DNA from: Pseudomonas sp. DNDY-54
GTDB taxonomy: Bacteria > Pseudomonadota > Gammaproteobacteria > Pseudomonadales > Pseudomonadaceae
Direction of reading: 5' to 3'
NCBI RefSeq assembly: GCF_019880365.1
Contig: NZ_CP082271.1
Location: 4,154,001-4,218,000 of the forward strand
DNA: 64,000 nt
In this document: positions 24,982-34,394 of the stretch, one piece after another
Layout of the letters: each line of letters begins with the position of its first letter
Position numbering within the stretch: the first letter of the stretch is position 1
Program-made: the position numbers and the translations under genes
The notes under the pieces: generated by a model
What the model was told of the DNA's origin: nothing
The model's database searches: none
What the model saw: only the letters and a program-made list of their open reading frames with translations

Positions 24982-24990
24982 GCAGCCGAA

Positions 24991-25167
24991 TCAGTTCTGC
25001 GGACGCTGCTTGGTCGCGTCGAGCTCGGCTTTCTTCATGGTCGTCAACGCCGTGATCTGCGCTGACTTGGCGATGGCGAAATCGAACGCCTGTTCCATCT
25101 GCTGGATCGAGCTGTCGGTGCCCTCGGAGTTGAGGTCTGGCGTTTTGTTCAAGGTTTCAGCTGACAT
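24991..25167 (-). CDS. 58-residue protein, candidate T3SS pilin/needle subunit (HrpA/NopA-like)
   Basis: Starts MSAETLNKTPDLN at 25167 with GGAG 9 bases upstream; a longer frame to 25272 has no such site. It has no signal peptide, no Cys and no Trp. After a short polar start it is one long helix (SSIQQMEQAFDFAIAKSAQI then TALTTMKKAELDATKQRPQN). Size, composition and the Ala/Lys/Thr helix recall Hrp-type pilins and rhizobial NopA. It is the first gene of the leftward T3SS run and is followed by an attenuator-like hairpin, as expected for a highly expressed subunit. The assignment is an inference. Confidence 0.55.
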   Translation of the reverse strand: MSAETLNKTPDLNSEGTDSSIQQMEQAFDFAIAKSAQITALTTMKKAELDATKQRPQN

Positions 25168-25431
25168 TGGGATGGCTCCACTGTGGGTTACAGGTAGGGG
25201 CGGCGACGCCGTAGCGACCATCGCCATGCTGAAGAAACGGGCGGCAAGCCGGTCGTTGTTCAGCGCGTTCATCCTAGGAGCCGTATCGAATGGCGTGTTG
25301 TTAAACGTTGTTAAGCCTGCACTTCACGCCTTTTCACCGTAAGTGCCTTTAGCGCACCGGGACGCGACCGTTGCGCCAAGGGTGCCGCGGGCTTGTTTGG
25401 AATTGCGACTGTTTGCAGGCGCCGGTGCGCC

Positions 25432-26763
25432 TCAGGCGGACGGCGCGCCCTGGGCCGCATCCCGCGGCAGCAGCAATCCGAGGGGCAGGCTGACGCGGGC
25501 TTCAAGGCCGCCGCCTTCGCGGTTGCGCAGCTCGACGATGCCGCCGTGCTGGGAGGCGATGCGCTTGACGATGGCCAGCCCGAGTCCGGCGCCCTGCCCC
25601 CCACGAGCCCGGTCGCCGCGAATGAAGGGGTTAAAGATTTCGCCTAACTCGCTCGGATCGATCCCCGCGCCCCGATCCAGCACGCTCAGCACCACGTAGG
25701 GCGCGCTGCTGTCTCCGGAGACATGGGCCGCGACCTCTACGCCGTGGCCACCGTAGCGCAGAGCGTTCTCGATCAGGTTGACCAATAGGCGCTTGACCGA
25801 CACCCGGCGCAGGGCAAGTTGCGGCATCGGTTCAACACACAAACGCACCGTCTCACCGTACTGGTTGTAGGGTGCGACCACCTCACGCACCAGCTCGCCC
25901 AGGTCGACGCTCTCCACCGGCTCGTCACTGCCGTCGCGCACGAACGCGAGAAACTGGTCGAGGATCGCGTTCATGTCCTCGATATCGCGAACCATATCCT
26001 CAGTGAGCTCGGCTTCACTGGTCATCAGTTCCAGCGACAGACGCAGGCGCGTCAGCGGCGTGCGCAAGTCATGAGACACGCCGGCAAGCATCAGCTCGCG
26101 CTCGCGGCCAGCCTGCTCGACGTCTTCGGCCATCTGATTGAACGCGCGATACACCTCGGTCATTTCACTCGGCGTATCGCTGATGGGCAGCCGCACGCTG
26201 CGTCCCTTGCCGATCTGCCGCGCCGCATAGACCAGACGTTTGAGCGGCAGGTTGAGCTGACTGACAAAAATCCAGGCCGCCGCAGTCGACAGCAGGCCGA
26301 TCCCGAGGAACCAGCCCAGCACGCTCCAGATGCGCTGGCCGCGCAACGGGTAGGCGTAGAGCGGGACCTGTAACCAATCCGGGCCTAATTCGGGCGCCCG
26401 TACCCAGATGGCTGTCTGTGGCTGGATACGTACACGGACCTCCGTGCCGGCGCCAAGCTCCGTCTGCATCTGCCGCTGGAAGATCTCGGTGTACGGCCAG
26501 TGGTACTCGCTGGGCGGTACGTCCTCGACAGCAACCCGCTGCAGGCCGGCGGCCTCGGCAATCCGTTCGCGGTTCTGGTCGTCGGCGGCCCAGTAGGCAC
26601 GCAAGGTCAGTGCCGCACCGTGGCTGTATTGACGATCGACCATGACGTCCTCGTTCATCATCAGGTACACGAGCATCAGTACCTTGGAGAAGAGCACGAC
26701 GATCAGCACCATCCACAGGGTGCGGGCGAAGAAGCTTTGCGGGAACCAGAGCGGGGTTTTCAT
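25432..26763 (-). CDS. envZ: Osmolarity/envelope-stress sensor histidine kinase EnvZ (AmgS)
   Basis: A 443-residue sensor kinase starting MKTPLWFPQSFFARTLW at 26763. Two membrane helices flank a periplasmic domain of about 115 residues. A HAMP segment (LPLKRLVYAARQIGKGRSVRL) is followed by the H-box LAGVSHDLRTPLTRLRLSLEL, N-box NLIENALRYGG, DRGAGI and GQGAGLGLAIVKRI. In P. aeruginosa the orthologue AmgS with AmgR controls aminoglycoside and membrane-stress responses. It is downstream of ompR but 232 bases away, with a hairpin repeat in the gap. Confidence 0.93.
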   Translation of the reverse strand: MKTPLWFPQSFFARTLWMVLIVVLFSKVLMLVYLMMNEDVMVDRQYSHGAALTLRAYWAADDQNRERIAEAAGLQRVAVEDVPPSEYHWPYTEIFQRQMQTELGAGTEVRVRIQPQTAIWVRAPELGPDWLQVPLYAYPLRGQRIWSVLGWFLGIGLLSTAAAWIFVSQLNLPLKRLVYAARQIGKGRSVRLPISDTPSEMTEVYRAFNQMAEDVEQAGRERELMLAGVSHDLRTPLTRLRLSLELMTSEAELTEDMVRDIEDMNAILDQFLAFVRDGSDEPVESVDLGELVREVVAPYNQYGETVRLCVEPMPQLALRRVSVKRLLVNLIENALRYGGHGVEVAAHVSGDSSAPYVVLSVLDRGAGIDPSELGEIFNPFIRGDRARGGQGAGLGLAIVKRIASQHGGIVELRNREGGGLEARVSLPLGLLLPRDAAQGAPSA

Positions 26764-26870
26764 AAACAAGCCGATGTAGACCGCAGGAGGCTGTGCGAAC
26801 AAGCACAGCGATGAGGGGCTGCCGCGTGCAGGCTGGGTCGGGCGCTGCGCCGCTTAGCCAACCGAATCGT

Positions 26871-26892
26871 GGTGGGCTGAAGCCCACCCTAC
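26871..26892 (-). repeat. Intergenic hairpin repeat between ompR and envZ
   Basis: A single inverted arm GGTGGGCTGAAGCCCACCCTAC, identical to those after rimK. It separates the two genes of a two-component operon and may lower envZ expression relative to ompR. Confidence 0.9.
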
Positions 26893-26995
26893 GACGCTGG
26901 GGAAAAACGACGAGATCCGTGAGCCACCCAGTGATACAGACCGAGACAAGCACCGCACCCCAATCCGGCTCAGCGCCGCGCGCATGTGCCGGCGG

Positions 26996-27730
26996 CTATT
27001 TGTTTCCATCAGGCACGAACACATAACCCACGCCCCAAACCGTCTGGATGTAACGCGGTTTGGACGGGTCAGGCTCGATCAGGCGTCGCAGGCGGGAAAT
27101 CTGCACGTCGATGGAACGCTCCAGCGCGTCCCACTCGCGCCCACGGGCCAGGTTCATCAGCTTGTCGCGCGTCAGCGGCTCGCGGGCGTGCTGCACCAGC
27201 GCCTTGAGCACAGCGAATTCACCGGTGGTCAGCATGTGCACCTGATCGCCCTTCTTCAGCTCGCGGGTGCCGAGGAACAGCTCGTAGTCACCAAAGGTCA
27301 CCGTCTCGTCTTCGCTGCCCGGCGCGCCCGGTACCTGTGGCGCCTGGCGGCGCAGGACCGCACGGATACGTGCCAGCAGCTCGCGTGGATTGAAGGGCTT
27401 GGCCAGGTAATCGTCGGCGCCCTGCTCCAACCCCTGAATGCGACTGGCCTCGTCGCCCTTGGCGGTGAGCATGATGATCGGGATCTGGTTGCCACCGGTG
27501 CGCAACCGGTTGCAGGCGGACAGGCCATCCTCGCCCGGCATCATCAGGTCCAGCACGACCAGATGGAACAGCTCGCGGCTGAGCAGACGGTCCATCTGCT
27601 CGGCACTTTCCACGGTCCGTACGCGATAGCCCTGCTCATCAAGAAACCGCTCGAGCAGACGCCGCAGGCGGGCGTCATCGTCAACAATCAGGATCTTTTC
27701 GCCTTCGCTGGCGGGTGCAGTGCTGCTCAT
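26996..27730 (-). CDS. ompR: Response regulator OmpR (AmgR)
   Basis: A 244-residue OmpR-family regulator. Receiver domain residues about 12-125 with acidic pocket VDDDARLRRLL, phospho-acceptor Asp in VVLDLMMPGEDG and the Lys of YLAKPFNPREL. The C-terminal winged helix covers about 145-240 (LTTGEFAVLKALVQHAREPL, RLRRLIEPDPSKPRYIQTVW). ATG 27730 is chosen as it gives the standard N-terminus; the longer frame overlaps the promoter region shared with tex. Confidence 0.95.
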   Translation of the reverse strand: MSSTAPASEGEKILIVDDDARLRRLLERFLDEQGYRVRTVESAEQMDRLLSRELFHLVVLDLMMPGEDGLSACNRLRTGGNQIPIIMLTAKGDEASRIQGLEQGADDYLAKPFNPRELLARIRAVLRRQAPQVPGAPGSEDETVTFGDYELFLGTRELKKGDQVHMLTTGEFAVLKALVQHAREPLTRDKLMNLARGREWDALERSIDVQISRLRRLIEPDPSKPRYIQTVWGVGYVFVPDGNK

Positions 27731-27960
27731 GAGAACTCCCGGAATGATCGACGGCGCATTATGCGCGCAGTGTTGTAAACGCAACTGACAGCCATTGTTA
27801 GCAGATTTTGCGGGGGGAAGCCGAGAGCCAAAGGAATGAGTCGGCGTACCCACCACTGGCTTTTTCGTCCGACTGCCCGCCTCAAGCCGGCCGCTGCCCT
27901 TATAATCGCGCCCTTTCGCGCAGGCACGGCCTGCATGGTTTGACTGACCCAGGTAGGTTC

Positions 27961-30282
27961 ATGGACAGCATCAACTCCCGCATTGCCGCTGAATTGGGCG
28001 TGCGCCCGCAACAGGTCGCCGCCACCGTGGCGCTGCTTGACGAAGGCTCCACCGTCCCCTTCATCGCCCGATACCGCAAGGAAGTCACCGGCAGCCTCGA
28101 CGACACCCAGCTGCGCCTGCTCGAGGAGCGCCTGCGCTACATGCGCGAGCTGGACGACCGTCGCGCCTCGATCCTTGCCAGCATCGAGGAACAGGGCAAG
28201 CTCGCGCCCGAGCTCAAGCGTGAAATCGACCTCGCCGACACCAAGACCCGCCTCGAAGACCTTTACCTGCCTTATAAGCAGAAGCGCCGCACCAAGGGCC
28301 AGATCGCCCTGGAAGCCGGCCTCGGCGAGTTGGCCGACGCGATTTTTGCCGATCCTGAGCTCAATCCCGAAAGCGAGGCCGCACGCTTCGTCGATGCCGA
28401 GAAGGGCTTCGCCGATACCAAGGCGGTGCTCGAAGGCGCCAAGTACATCCTGATGGAGCGCTTCGCCGAAGACGCCAATTTGCTGGCCAAGCTGCGCGAC
28501 TTCCTCACCCACAACGCCACGCTGAGCGCGCGCGTGGTGCCCGGCAAAGAAAACGAAGGCGCCAAGTTCAGCGACTATTTCGAACACGACGAACCGCTCA
28601 AGAGCGCGCCGTCACACCGTGCGCTGGCGATCTTTCGCGGGCGCAACGAAGGCGTGCTCAGCGTCAGCCTGAAGGTCGGCGACGAGGCGCCCGGGACCAT
28701 GCACCCCGGCGAAGTGATGATCGGCGAGCGCTTCGGTATCTCCAACCGCGGGCGAGCAGCGGACAAGTGGCTCGGCGATGTGGTGCGCTGGACCTGGAAA
28801 GTGAAGCTCTACACCCACCTGGAAACCGACCTGCTCGGCGAACTGCGCGACAAGGCCGAAGACGATGCCATCGGCGTCTTCGCCCGCAACATGCATGATC
28901 TGCTGCTGGCCGCGCCGGCCGGTCCGCGTGCCACGCTGGGGCTCGATCCGGGTTTGCGCACCGGCTGCAAGGTGGCCGTGGTCGATGCCACCGGCAAGCT
29001 GCTGGACACCGCTACGGTCTACCCACACGCGCCGCGCAACGACTGGGACGGCACCCTGGCCGTGCTGGCCAAGCTCTGCGCCAAACACAGCGTCGACCTG
29101 ATCGCCATCGGCAACGGCACCGCCAGCCGTGAAAGTGACCGGCTCGCCGCCGACCTGATCAAGCAGGTGCCGGGCCTCAAGCTGACCAAGGTGATGGTCT
29201 CCGAGGCCGGCGCTTCGGTGTACTCGGCCTCGGAACTGGCCGCCAAGGAATTTCCGGATCTGGACGTCTCGATCCGCGGCGCCGTATCCATCGCGCGGCG
29301 CCTACAAGACCCGCTCGCCGAACTGGTGAAGATCGAACCGAAAGCCATCGGCGTGGGCCAGTACCAGCACGATGTGTCCCAGCTCAAATTGGCGCGCTCG
29401 CTGGATGCCGTGGTGGAAGACTGCGTGAACGCCGTCGGCGTCGACGTCAATACGGCTTCGGTGGCGCTGCTGGCGCGGATTTCTGGCCTGAACACCACCC
29501 TGGCGCAGAACATCGTCGCCTACCGTGACGCCAACGGCGCGTTCAAGGCACGCAACGAGTTGAAGAAGGTGCCACGTCTGGGCGACAAGACCTTCGAACA
29601 GGCGGCCGGCTTCCTGCGCGTGATGAATGGCGAGAACCCGCTGGACGCCTCGGCCGTTCACCCGGAAACCTATCCATTAGTCAAACGCATCGCCCAGGAC
29701 ACCGGGCGCGACATCCGCTCACTGATCGGTGACTCGGCGTTCCTCAAGCGCCTGGACCCCAAGCAGTTCACTGATGAAAGTTTCGGCCTGGTCACCGTCA
29801 GCGACATCCTGCAGGAGCTGGAAAAGCCCGGCCGCGATCCGCGCCCCGAGTTCAAGACCGCGGAGTTCCAGGACGGTGTCGAGAAGCTCAGCGACCTGAC
29901 ACCCGGGATGGTGCTCGAAGGTGTGGTCACCAACGTGACCAACTTCGGTGCCTTCGTCGACATCGGCGTACATCAGGACGGCCTGGTACACATCTCGGCG
30001 CTGTCCGAGAAGTTCGTCAAGGATCCCTACGAAGTGGTCAAGGCCGGCGACATCGTCAAGGTCAAGGTCATGGAAGTGGATATCCCACGCCAGCGTGTCG
30101 GATTGTCCATGCGCATGAGCGATACCCCAGGCGAAAAGGCGGACGGCATGCGCGGCGGTGGCAACAACCGCAGCGGCCAGGGCCGTGGCGAGCGCAAGGC
30201 GGCCAAGCCAGAGGCCAAACCGGCTCCGGCCAACAACGCCATGGCCGCGCTGTTCGCCAACGCCAAGAACCTGAGGAAATAA
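27961..30282 (+). CDS. tex: Transcription accessory protein Tex
   Basis: A 773-residue Tex protein. The helical N-terminus starts [18 protein letters not shown], a YqgF/RNase H-like domain follows around residues 325-450 ([20 protein letters not shown]), helix-hairpin-helix segments come next ([21 protein letters not shown]), and a C-terminal S1 RNA-binding domain covers about 645-715 ([20 protein letters not shown]). A basic Gly/Arg/Ala tail ends the protein. The start at 27961 follows AGG at 27952-27954. It is divergent from ompR, as in other pseudomonads. Confidence 0.96.
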   Translation: MDSINSRIAAELGVRPQQVAATVALLDEGSTVPFIARYRKEVTGSLDDTQLRLLEERLRYMRELDDRRASILASIEEQGKLAPELKREIDLADTKTRLEDLYLPYKQKRRTKGQIALEAGLGELADAIFADPELNPESEAARFVDAEKGFADTKAVLEGAKYILMERFAEDANLLAKLRDFLTHNATLSARVVPGKENEGAKFSDYFEHDEPLKSAPSHRALAIFRGRNEGVLSVSLKVGDEAPGTMHPGEVMIGERFGISNRGRAADKWLGDVVRWTWKVKLYTHLETDLLGELRDKAEDDAIGVFARNMHDLLLAAPAGPRATLGLDPGLRTGCKVAVVDATGKLLDTATVYPHAPRNDWDGTLAVLAKLCAKHSVDLIAIGNGTASRESDRLAADLIKQVPGLKLTKVMVSEAGASVYSASELAAKEFPDLDVSIRGAVSIARRLQDPLAELVKIEPKAIGVGQYQHDVSQLKLARSLDAVVEDCVNAVGVDVNTASVALLARISGLNTTLAQNIVAYRDANGAFKARNELKKVPRLGDKTFEQAAGFLRVMNGENPLDASAVHPETYPLVKRIAQDTGRDIRSLIGDSAFLKRLDPKQFTDESFGLVTVSDILQELEKPGRDPRPEFKTAEFQDGVEKLSDLTPGMVLEGVVTNVTNFGAFVDIGVHQDGLVHISALSEKFVKDPYEVVKAGDIVKVKVMEVDIPRQRVGLSMRMSDTPGEKADGMRGGGNNRSGQGRGERKAAKPEAKPAPANNAMAALFANAKNLRK

Positions 30283-30283
30283 G

Positions 30284-30670
30284 GTGCGGGAAGTCGAAGC
30301 AGTGGGGAGCAGCAGCGCCTTCGGGCGTCTGCTGGGTCTTGAAATCGTCAAGGCCGAGAATGGCGAAGCGGTGCTGCGCCTGGAGATGCACGACGGCTTG
30401 CGCAACCTGCACGGCAAACTGCACGGCGGCGCGCTGTTCTCGCTGATCGACACCGCGATGGGCCAGGCGAGCCACAGCCTCAACGGCGGCGAGCCCAACA
30501 GCGTCACCCTGGAATGCAAGGTCAATTACATTCGCCCGGTGACCGAAGGCGAGCTGACCTGTCGCGCCTGGGTGGTGCACGGCGGCCGGCGCACTCAGGT
30601 GCTCGAAGCCGAAGTCCATCAAGGCGAGAAACTGGTCGCCAAGGCGCAGGCGACCTTCTCGGTCTTGTGA
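30284..30670 (+). CDS. PaaI-family hotdog thioesterase
   Basis: A 128-residue single-domain hotdog acyl-CoA thioesterase. The core is LHGKLHGGALFSLIDTAMGQA, where the Gly-Gly and Asp are the substrate/catalytic region, followed by VTLECKVNYIRPVTEGELTCRA. The GTG at 30284 is used, with AGG of the tex stop region as ribosome-binding site; the gene begins one base after the tex stop. The acyl-CoA substrate is unknown. Confidence 0.85.
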   Translation: MREVEAVGSSSAFGRLLGLEIVKAENGEAVLRLEMHDGLRNLHGKLHGGALFSLIDTAMGQASHSLNGGEPNSVTLECKVNYIRPVTEGELTCRAWVVHGGRRTQVLEAEVHQGEKLVAKAQATFSVL

Positions 30671-30800
30671 GGCATTGCGCCGCAGCTGAGGGTTCGCTGG
30701 AAACGCCCTGCAGCAGTGCGGGGTCCAACGCTGACGGCCTCTTGTAGAGCGTGCGATCCACCCCCATATTGTGCCGACTGACGCGTGAAGGAATTCCCAA

Positions 30801-32378
30801 TTGAGCGATCTTCTCTCCCACCGCCTGGCGTTGCTGGCCGAGCATCAAAACCTGTCGCTGCTCTCGCAATGCCTGCATGGGATCGAGCGCGAATGCCTGC
30901 GAGTCGATGGCCAGGGCCAACTGGCGTTGACGCCGCATCCCCGCGCACTGGGCTCGGCACTGACGCATCCGAAGATCACCACGGACTATTCCGAAGCGCT
31001 GCTAGAGTTCATCACCGGCACCGAAACCGATCCGCAAAAAACGCTGACCGAGCTGGACGCGATCCATCGCTACACCTACAGCAAGCTCGGCGATGAGCTG
31101 CTCTGGAGCCCGTCGATGCCCGGCCACCTGCCGGACGAGTCGCAGATTCCCATCGCCGAGTACGGCAGCTCCAACATCGGCCGTCTCAAGTACGTCTATC
31201 GCCAAGGGCTGGCATTGCGCTACGGCAAGACCATGCAATGCATCGCCGGCATTCACTACAACTTCTCGCTGCCCGAGGCGTTATGGTCAGTGCTGCAAGC
31301 CGACGAAGGCGATGACCGCTCGCAGCAGGATTACCAGTCCTCGCGCTATATCGCACTGATCCGCAACTTCCGCCGCTACAGCTGGCTGCTGATGTACCTC
31401 TTTGGCGCCTCGCCGGCGCTGGATGCGAGTTTCATGCGCGGCCGTTCGCACCAGCTCCAGCAGCTCGACGACGACACCCTTTACCTGCCCTACGCCACCA
31501 GCCTGCGCATGAGCGATCTGGGCTACCAGAGCAATGCCCAGGCCGGCCTGACGCCTTGCTATGACGATCTGCCGAGCTACACCAGCAGCCTGCACAAAGC
31601 CGTTTCGACCCCCTACCCCGAGTACGCGGCGTTGGGGACCAAGGATGCCGACGGCAATTGGCAGCAGCTCAATACCAACGTGTTGCAGATCGAGAACGAG
31701 TACTACTCGAACATTCGTCCCAAGCGGGTCACGGCCACTGGCGAGCGGCCGCTGCATGCCCTGCGGGCGCGCGGGATTCAGTACATCGAAGTGCGCTGCC
31801 TGGACATCAACCCCTTCCTGCCACTGGGCATCGACCTCGACGAGGCGCGCTTCCTCGATGCCTTCCTGCTGTTTTGTGCACTGCAGCAAAGCCCCTGTCT
31901 GGCCGAAGGCGAATGCAGTGCCAGCAACGACAACTTTCTCAGGGTGGTCAAGGAAGGCCGCAAACCGGGCCTGGAGCTGCGGCGCTGTGGTGAAAGCCTC
32001 TCGCTGCAGGCCTGGGCCAATGAAGTCATCGGTGAGATCAGCAAGGTTGCGGCATTGCTGGACCAAAGCCACGGCGGCGAGCATCACGCCCGCGCCCTAG
32101 CCGCCCAGCAAGCGAAGGTCGACGACAGCAGCCTGACCCCTTCGGCGCGAGTCCTCCACGAACTGCAGAGCAACCGCGAAAGTTTCGGTGAATTCGCGCT
32201 ACGCCAGACGCGCCGCCACGCCGCTTATTTCCGCGAACAACCACTGCCGGACACCGACCTCCGCTACTTTGACCAGGCTGCGCGCGAATCCCTGGAACAG
32301 CAGGCCGTGATGGAAGCCGGCGATGAATTGGACTTCGACAGCTTCGTCGCCGAATACCAGCGCAGCCTCACCGCCTGA
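30801..32378 (+). CDS. gshA: Glutamate-cysteine ligase
   Basis: A 525-residue gammaproteobacterial-type enzyme making gamma-glutamylcysteine, the first step of glutathione synthesis. Signature regions are [17 protein letters not shown] near the start, [21 protein letters not shown], and [18 protein letters not shown]. The start is TTG at 30801 with GAAGGA upstream; the protein then begins [11 protein letters not shown], which matches family N-termini. A perfect 12-bp hairpin follows its stop. Confidence 0.95.
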   Translation: MSDLLSHRLALLAEHQNLSLLSQCLHGIERECLRVDGQGQLALTPHPRALGSALTHPKITTDYSEALLEFITGTETDPQKTLTELDAIHRYTYSKLGDELLWSPSMPGHLPDESQIPIAEYGSSNIGRLKYVYRQGLALRYGKTMQCIAGIHYNFSLPEALWSVLQADEGDDRSQQDYQSSRYIALIRNFRRYSWLLMYLFGASPALDASFMRGRSHQLQQLDDDTLYLPYATSLRMSDLGYQSNAQAGLTPCYDDLPSYTSSLHKAVSTPYPEYAALGTKDADGNWQQLNTNVLQIENEYYSNIRPKRVTATGERPLHALRARGIQYIEVRCLDINPFLPLGIDLDEARFLDAFLLFCALQQSPCLAEGECSASNDNFLRVVKEGRKPGLELRRCGESLSLQAWANEVIGEISKVAALLDQSHGGEHHARALAAQQAKVDDSSLTPSARVLHELQSNRESFGEFALRQTRRHAAYFREQPLPDTDLRYFDQAARESLEQQAVMEAGDELDFDSFVAEYQRSLTA

Positions 32379-32383
32379 ACCAG

Positions 32384-32415
32384 CCGTCGTTTCGTTACCC
32401 ATGACGAAACGACGG
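32384..32415. terminator. Perfect 12-bp inverted repeat after gshA
   Basis: CCGTCGTTTCGT and ACGAAACGACGG around an 8-base loop, starting 5 bases after the gshA stop. No T-run follows on the plus strand, so it may be a transcript-stabilising hairpin or a factor-dependent end. Confidence 0.5.
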
Positions 32416-32609
32416 CAGTGGTTGATATCACTGATATTTATAGCGCGTCATAGCCGCTCTACCCTCTTGCCAACAGCGCCGTTGCTCGGCAAATCCGTTC
32501 GGGCCGGGAAATCTTCGCGGGGTGCACCTCTCTAAAATTCTGTCCCTCCCGTGCGGCCGCTTCCGACCGCCTGTGATGGGCACCAGAACAATAAAAAGAG
32601 AGGTGCACG

Positions 32610-34361
32610 ATGTCTTTGCTCGACATGCTGATATCCGCCCGCAGAGGTACGCTGGCAACGGCGACCACGATCGGCTTGCTGTTCGCATTGGTTGTCCTGA
32701 CCAACAGCGCCATTGCGGCACCGTCCCCGGTCGCCGGTGCCATCAGCGGCGGCGGACCCGCATTGGCGCAACTGCGCTATGACCTCACGCTTACGTCGTT
32801 CGACGGCACGCCCATCGCAGTCACAGTGTTCCAGCCGGCATTGGCCGAAGGTCAGGCTGCGCCGCTGTTGATGTACAGCCATGGCTGGGGCGGAAGCCGC
32901 TCCACGGCGCTCAACGAGAGCGACTCGCTCACCGCCGCTGCGCGGCGCGCCTGGGAATCAGGCTACTTCGTATTGACCTTCGATCAGCGCGGCTTCGGCG
33001 ACAGCGGAGGCAAGGCCAACGTCCAGGACCCAGCGATCGAAGGCCGTGACATTCAGACCTTGCTGGACTGGGCCGAAGGCACCCTCACCCCGCATCTGGC
33101 TTATCTGCGCGGCGATCCGCTGGTGGGCGGTATCGGCCTGAGCTATGGCGGGGGCTTCCAGCTCATCGGCGCCAGCATCGATCCGCGCTTCGATGCGCTC
33201 GTGCCGATGATTACCTGGCATGACCTGTCGTACAGCCTGACCCCCAATGGCGTGCCGAAAACCTTGTGGCTCACGCTGCTCAGCGGACTGGCGCTGAACG
33301 ACCAGGCCCCGTGGATTACCGAAGCCTATGCGCAGTCGCTGTCTGGCAATGTCAGCGACGAGGCGACGCAGCGCCTCGCCGGCAATGGCCTGGGCGCCTT
33401 TTGCGGCCCGGACGGCCAAGCGCCACGGGTCGATGCGTTCTTTATCCAGGGCGCCAATGACACCCTGTTCAACACGAACGAGGCCGCCTGGAACTACCAA
33501 TGCCTGCGCCAAGCCGGCAACGACGCCTACTTGCTGGTTTCCACCGGCGGTCATCTGCTGCCCGGCATGCAGCAGGGCGCACTCGGTTCGGTAGACGCTG
33601 ACGTGCAGTGCGGCGCGAGCAACTACCGGATCGCCGACCTGGCCTACAACTTCCTCGACGGCAAGCTTCGCAAGCTCCAGCGGCGCATCGACATGCCACG
33701 GGTCTGCGTGACGCAGAGCGAACAGCACGGCATCGTCGCCGATCAGATGCCGCGCGGTGGTTTGCAAGTGAATGTGAACAGCGGCGACCTGCTGGTCGGC
33801 CCACCGTCCCTCGATTTGGTGTTGAATCTGCTGTTGAAGCTGGAGCCGGCAAGGCTCTCTGAAACACTGAGCCGCCTGTCTGCCAGCAGTGTGCGCATCC
33901 TGCTCGGTGCGTTGAGCGGCCTCGGCAAAGGCAACCCGGAACAGATGACTGCACTGCTCAATGAGTTAGTGACGGCGCTGCCGCCTGAGCTGATCGCCGA
34001 ACTGGGTAGCGCGCCGCGCTTTGTGCCGCTGTACCGCGCCAGTGGTGTGCAGACGCTGGCCGGCCTACCGCTGGCCGATCTGACGCTCGAGGGTGAAGCG
34101 GCCCTTGATCCGCGGGTGTTCGTCGGTCTCGGCGTCAAGCGTATGGCCACCGGCCGCAGCGAGCTGCTGCAGGATCAGATCCTGCCGCTGCGGGGCGTCG
34201 GAACACACAGCACGGAGCTGATTGGCATCAGCACCCAGTTGCAGCACGGCGACGAGGTCGGTCTGATGCTCTATGGCTTCCACCCGCAGTACACCCTGAG
34301 CTTTTCCAGGCTACCAAGCGCGGTCAACGTGCGCGGTACCGTCCAGCTGCCGTTGCATTGA
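32610..34361 (+). CDS. Exported alpha/beta hydrolase of the CocE/NonD (X-Pro peptidase-like) family
   Basis: A 583-residue secreted serine hydrolase. A long signal peptide ends near residue 36 (NSAIAAPS). The catalytic domain has the oxyanion region LLMYSHGWGG, nucleophile GLSYGGG (Ser near residue 180), Asp in FIQGANDTLFN and His in VSTGGHLLPG. A beta-rich C-terminal domain after residue 450 resembles the jelly-roll of the family. Substrate (ester, amide or lipid) cannot be told. It splits gshA from argA, which I expect to be adjacent in other pseudomonads. Confidence 0.75.
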   Translation: MSLLDMLISARRGTLATATTIGLLFALVVLTNSAIAAPSPVAGAISGGGPALAQLRYDLTLTSFDGTPIAVTVFQPALAEGQAAPLLMYSHGWGGSRSTALNESDSLTAAARRAWESGYFVLTFDQRGFGDSGGKANVQDPAIEGRDIQTLLDWAEGTLTPHLAYLRGDPLVGGIGLSYGGGFQLIGASIDPRFDALVPMITWHDLSYSLTPNGVPKTLWLTLLSGLALNDQAPWITEAYAQSLSGNVSDEATQRLAGNGLGAFCGPDGQAPRVDAFFIQGANDTLFNTNEAAWNYQCLRQAGNDAYLLVSTGGHLLPGMQQGALGSVDADVQCGASNYRIADLAYNFLDGKLRKLQRRIDMPRVCVTQSEQHGIVADQMPRGGLQVNVNSGDLLVGPPSLDLVLNLLLKLEPARLSETLSRLSASSVRILLGALSGLGKGNPEQMTALLNELVTALPPELIAELGSAPRFVPLYRASGVQTLAGLPLADLTLEGEAALDPRVFVGLGVKRMATGRSELLQDQILPLRGVGTHSTELIGISTQLQHGDEVGLMLYGFHPQYTLSFSRLPSAVNVRGTVQLPLH

Positions 34362-34394
34362 GCCGATGGCGGGCGTTGCGCCCGCCATTTAGCG

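Noticed and set aside
9626..25167. A flagellar export cluster
   Set aside because: A secretin, SctJ lipoprotein, SctD, SctI and SctK are present, and no flagellin, hook, rod or basal-body ring gene is found. The system is non-flagellar.
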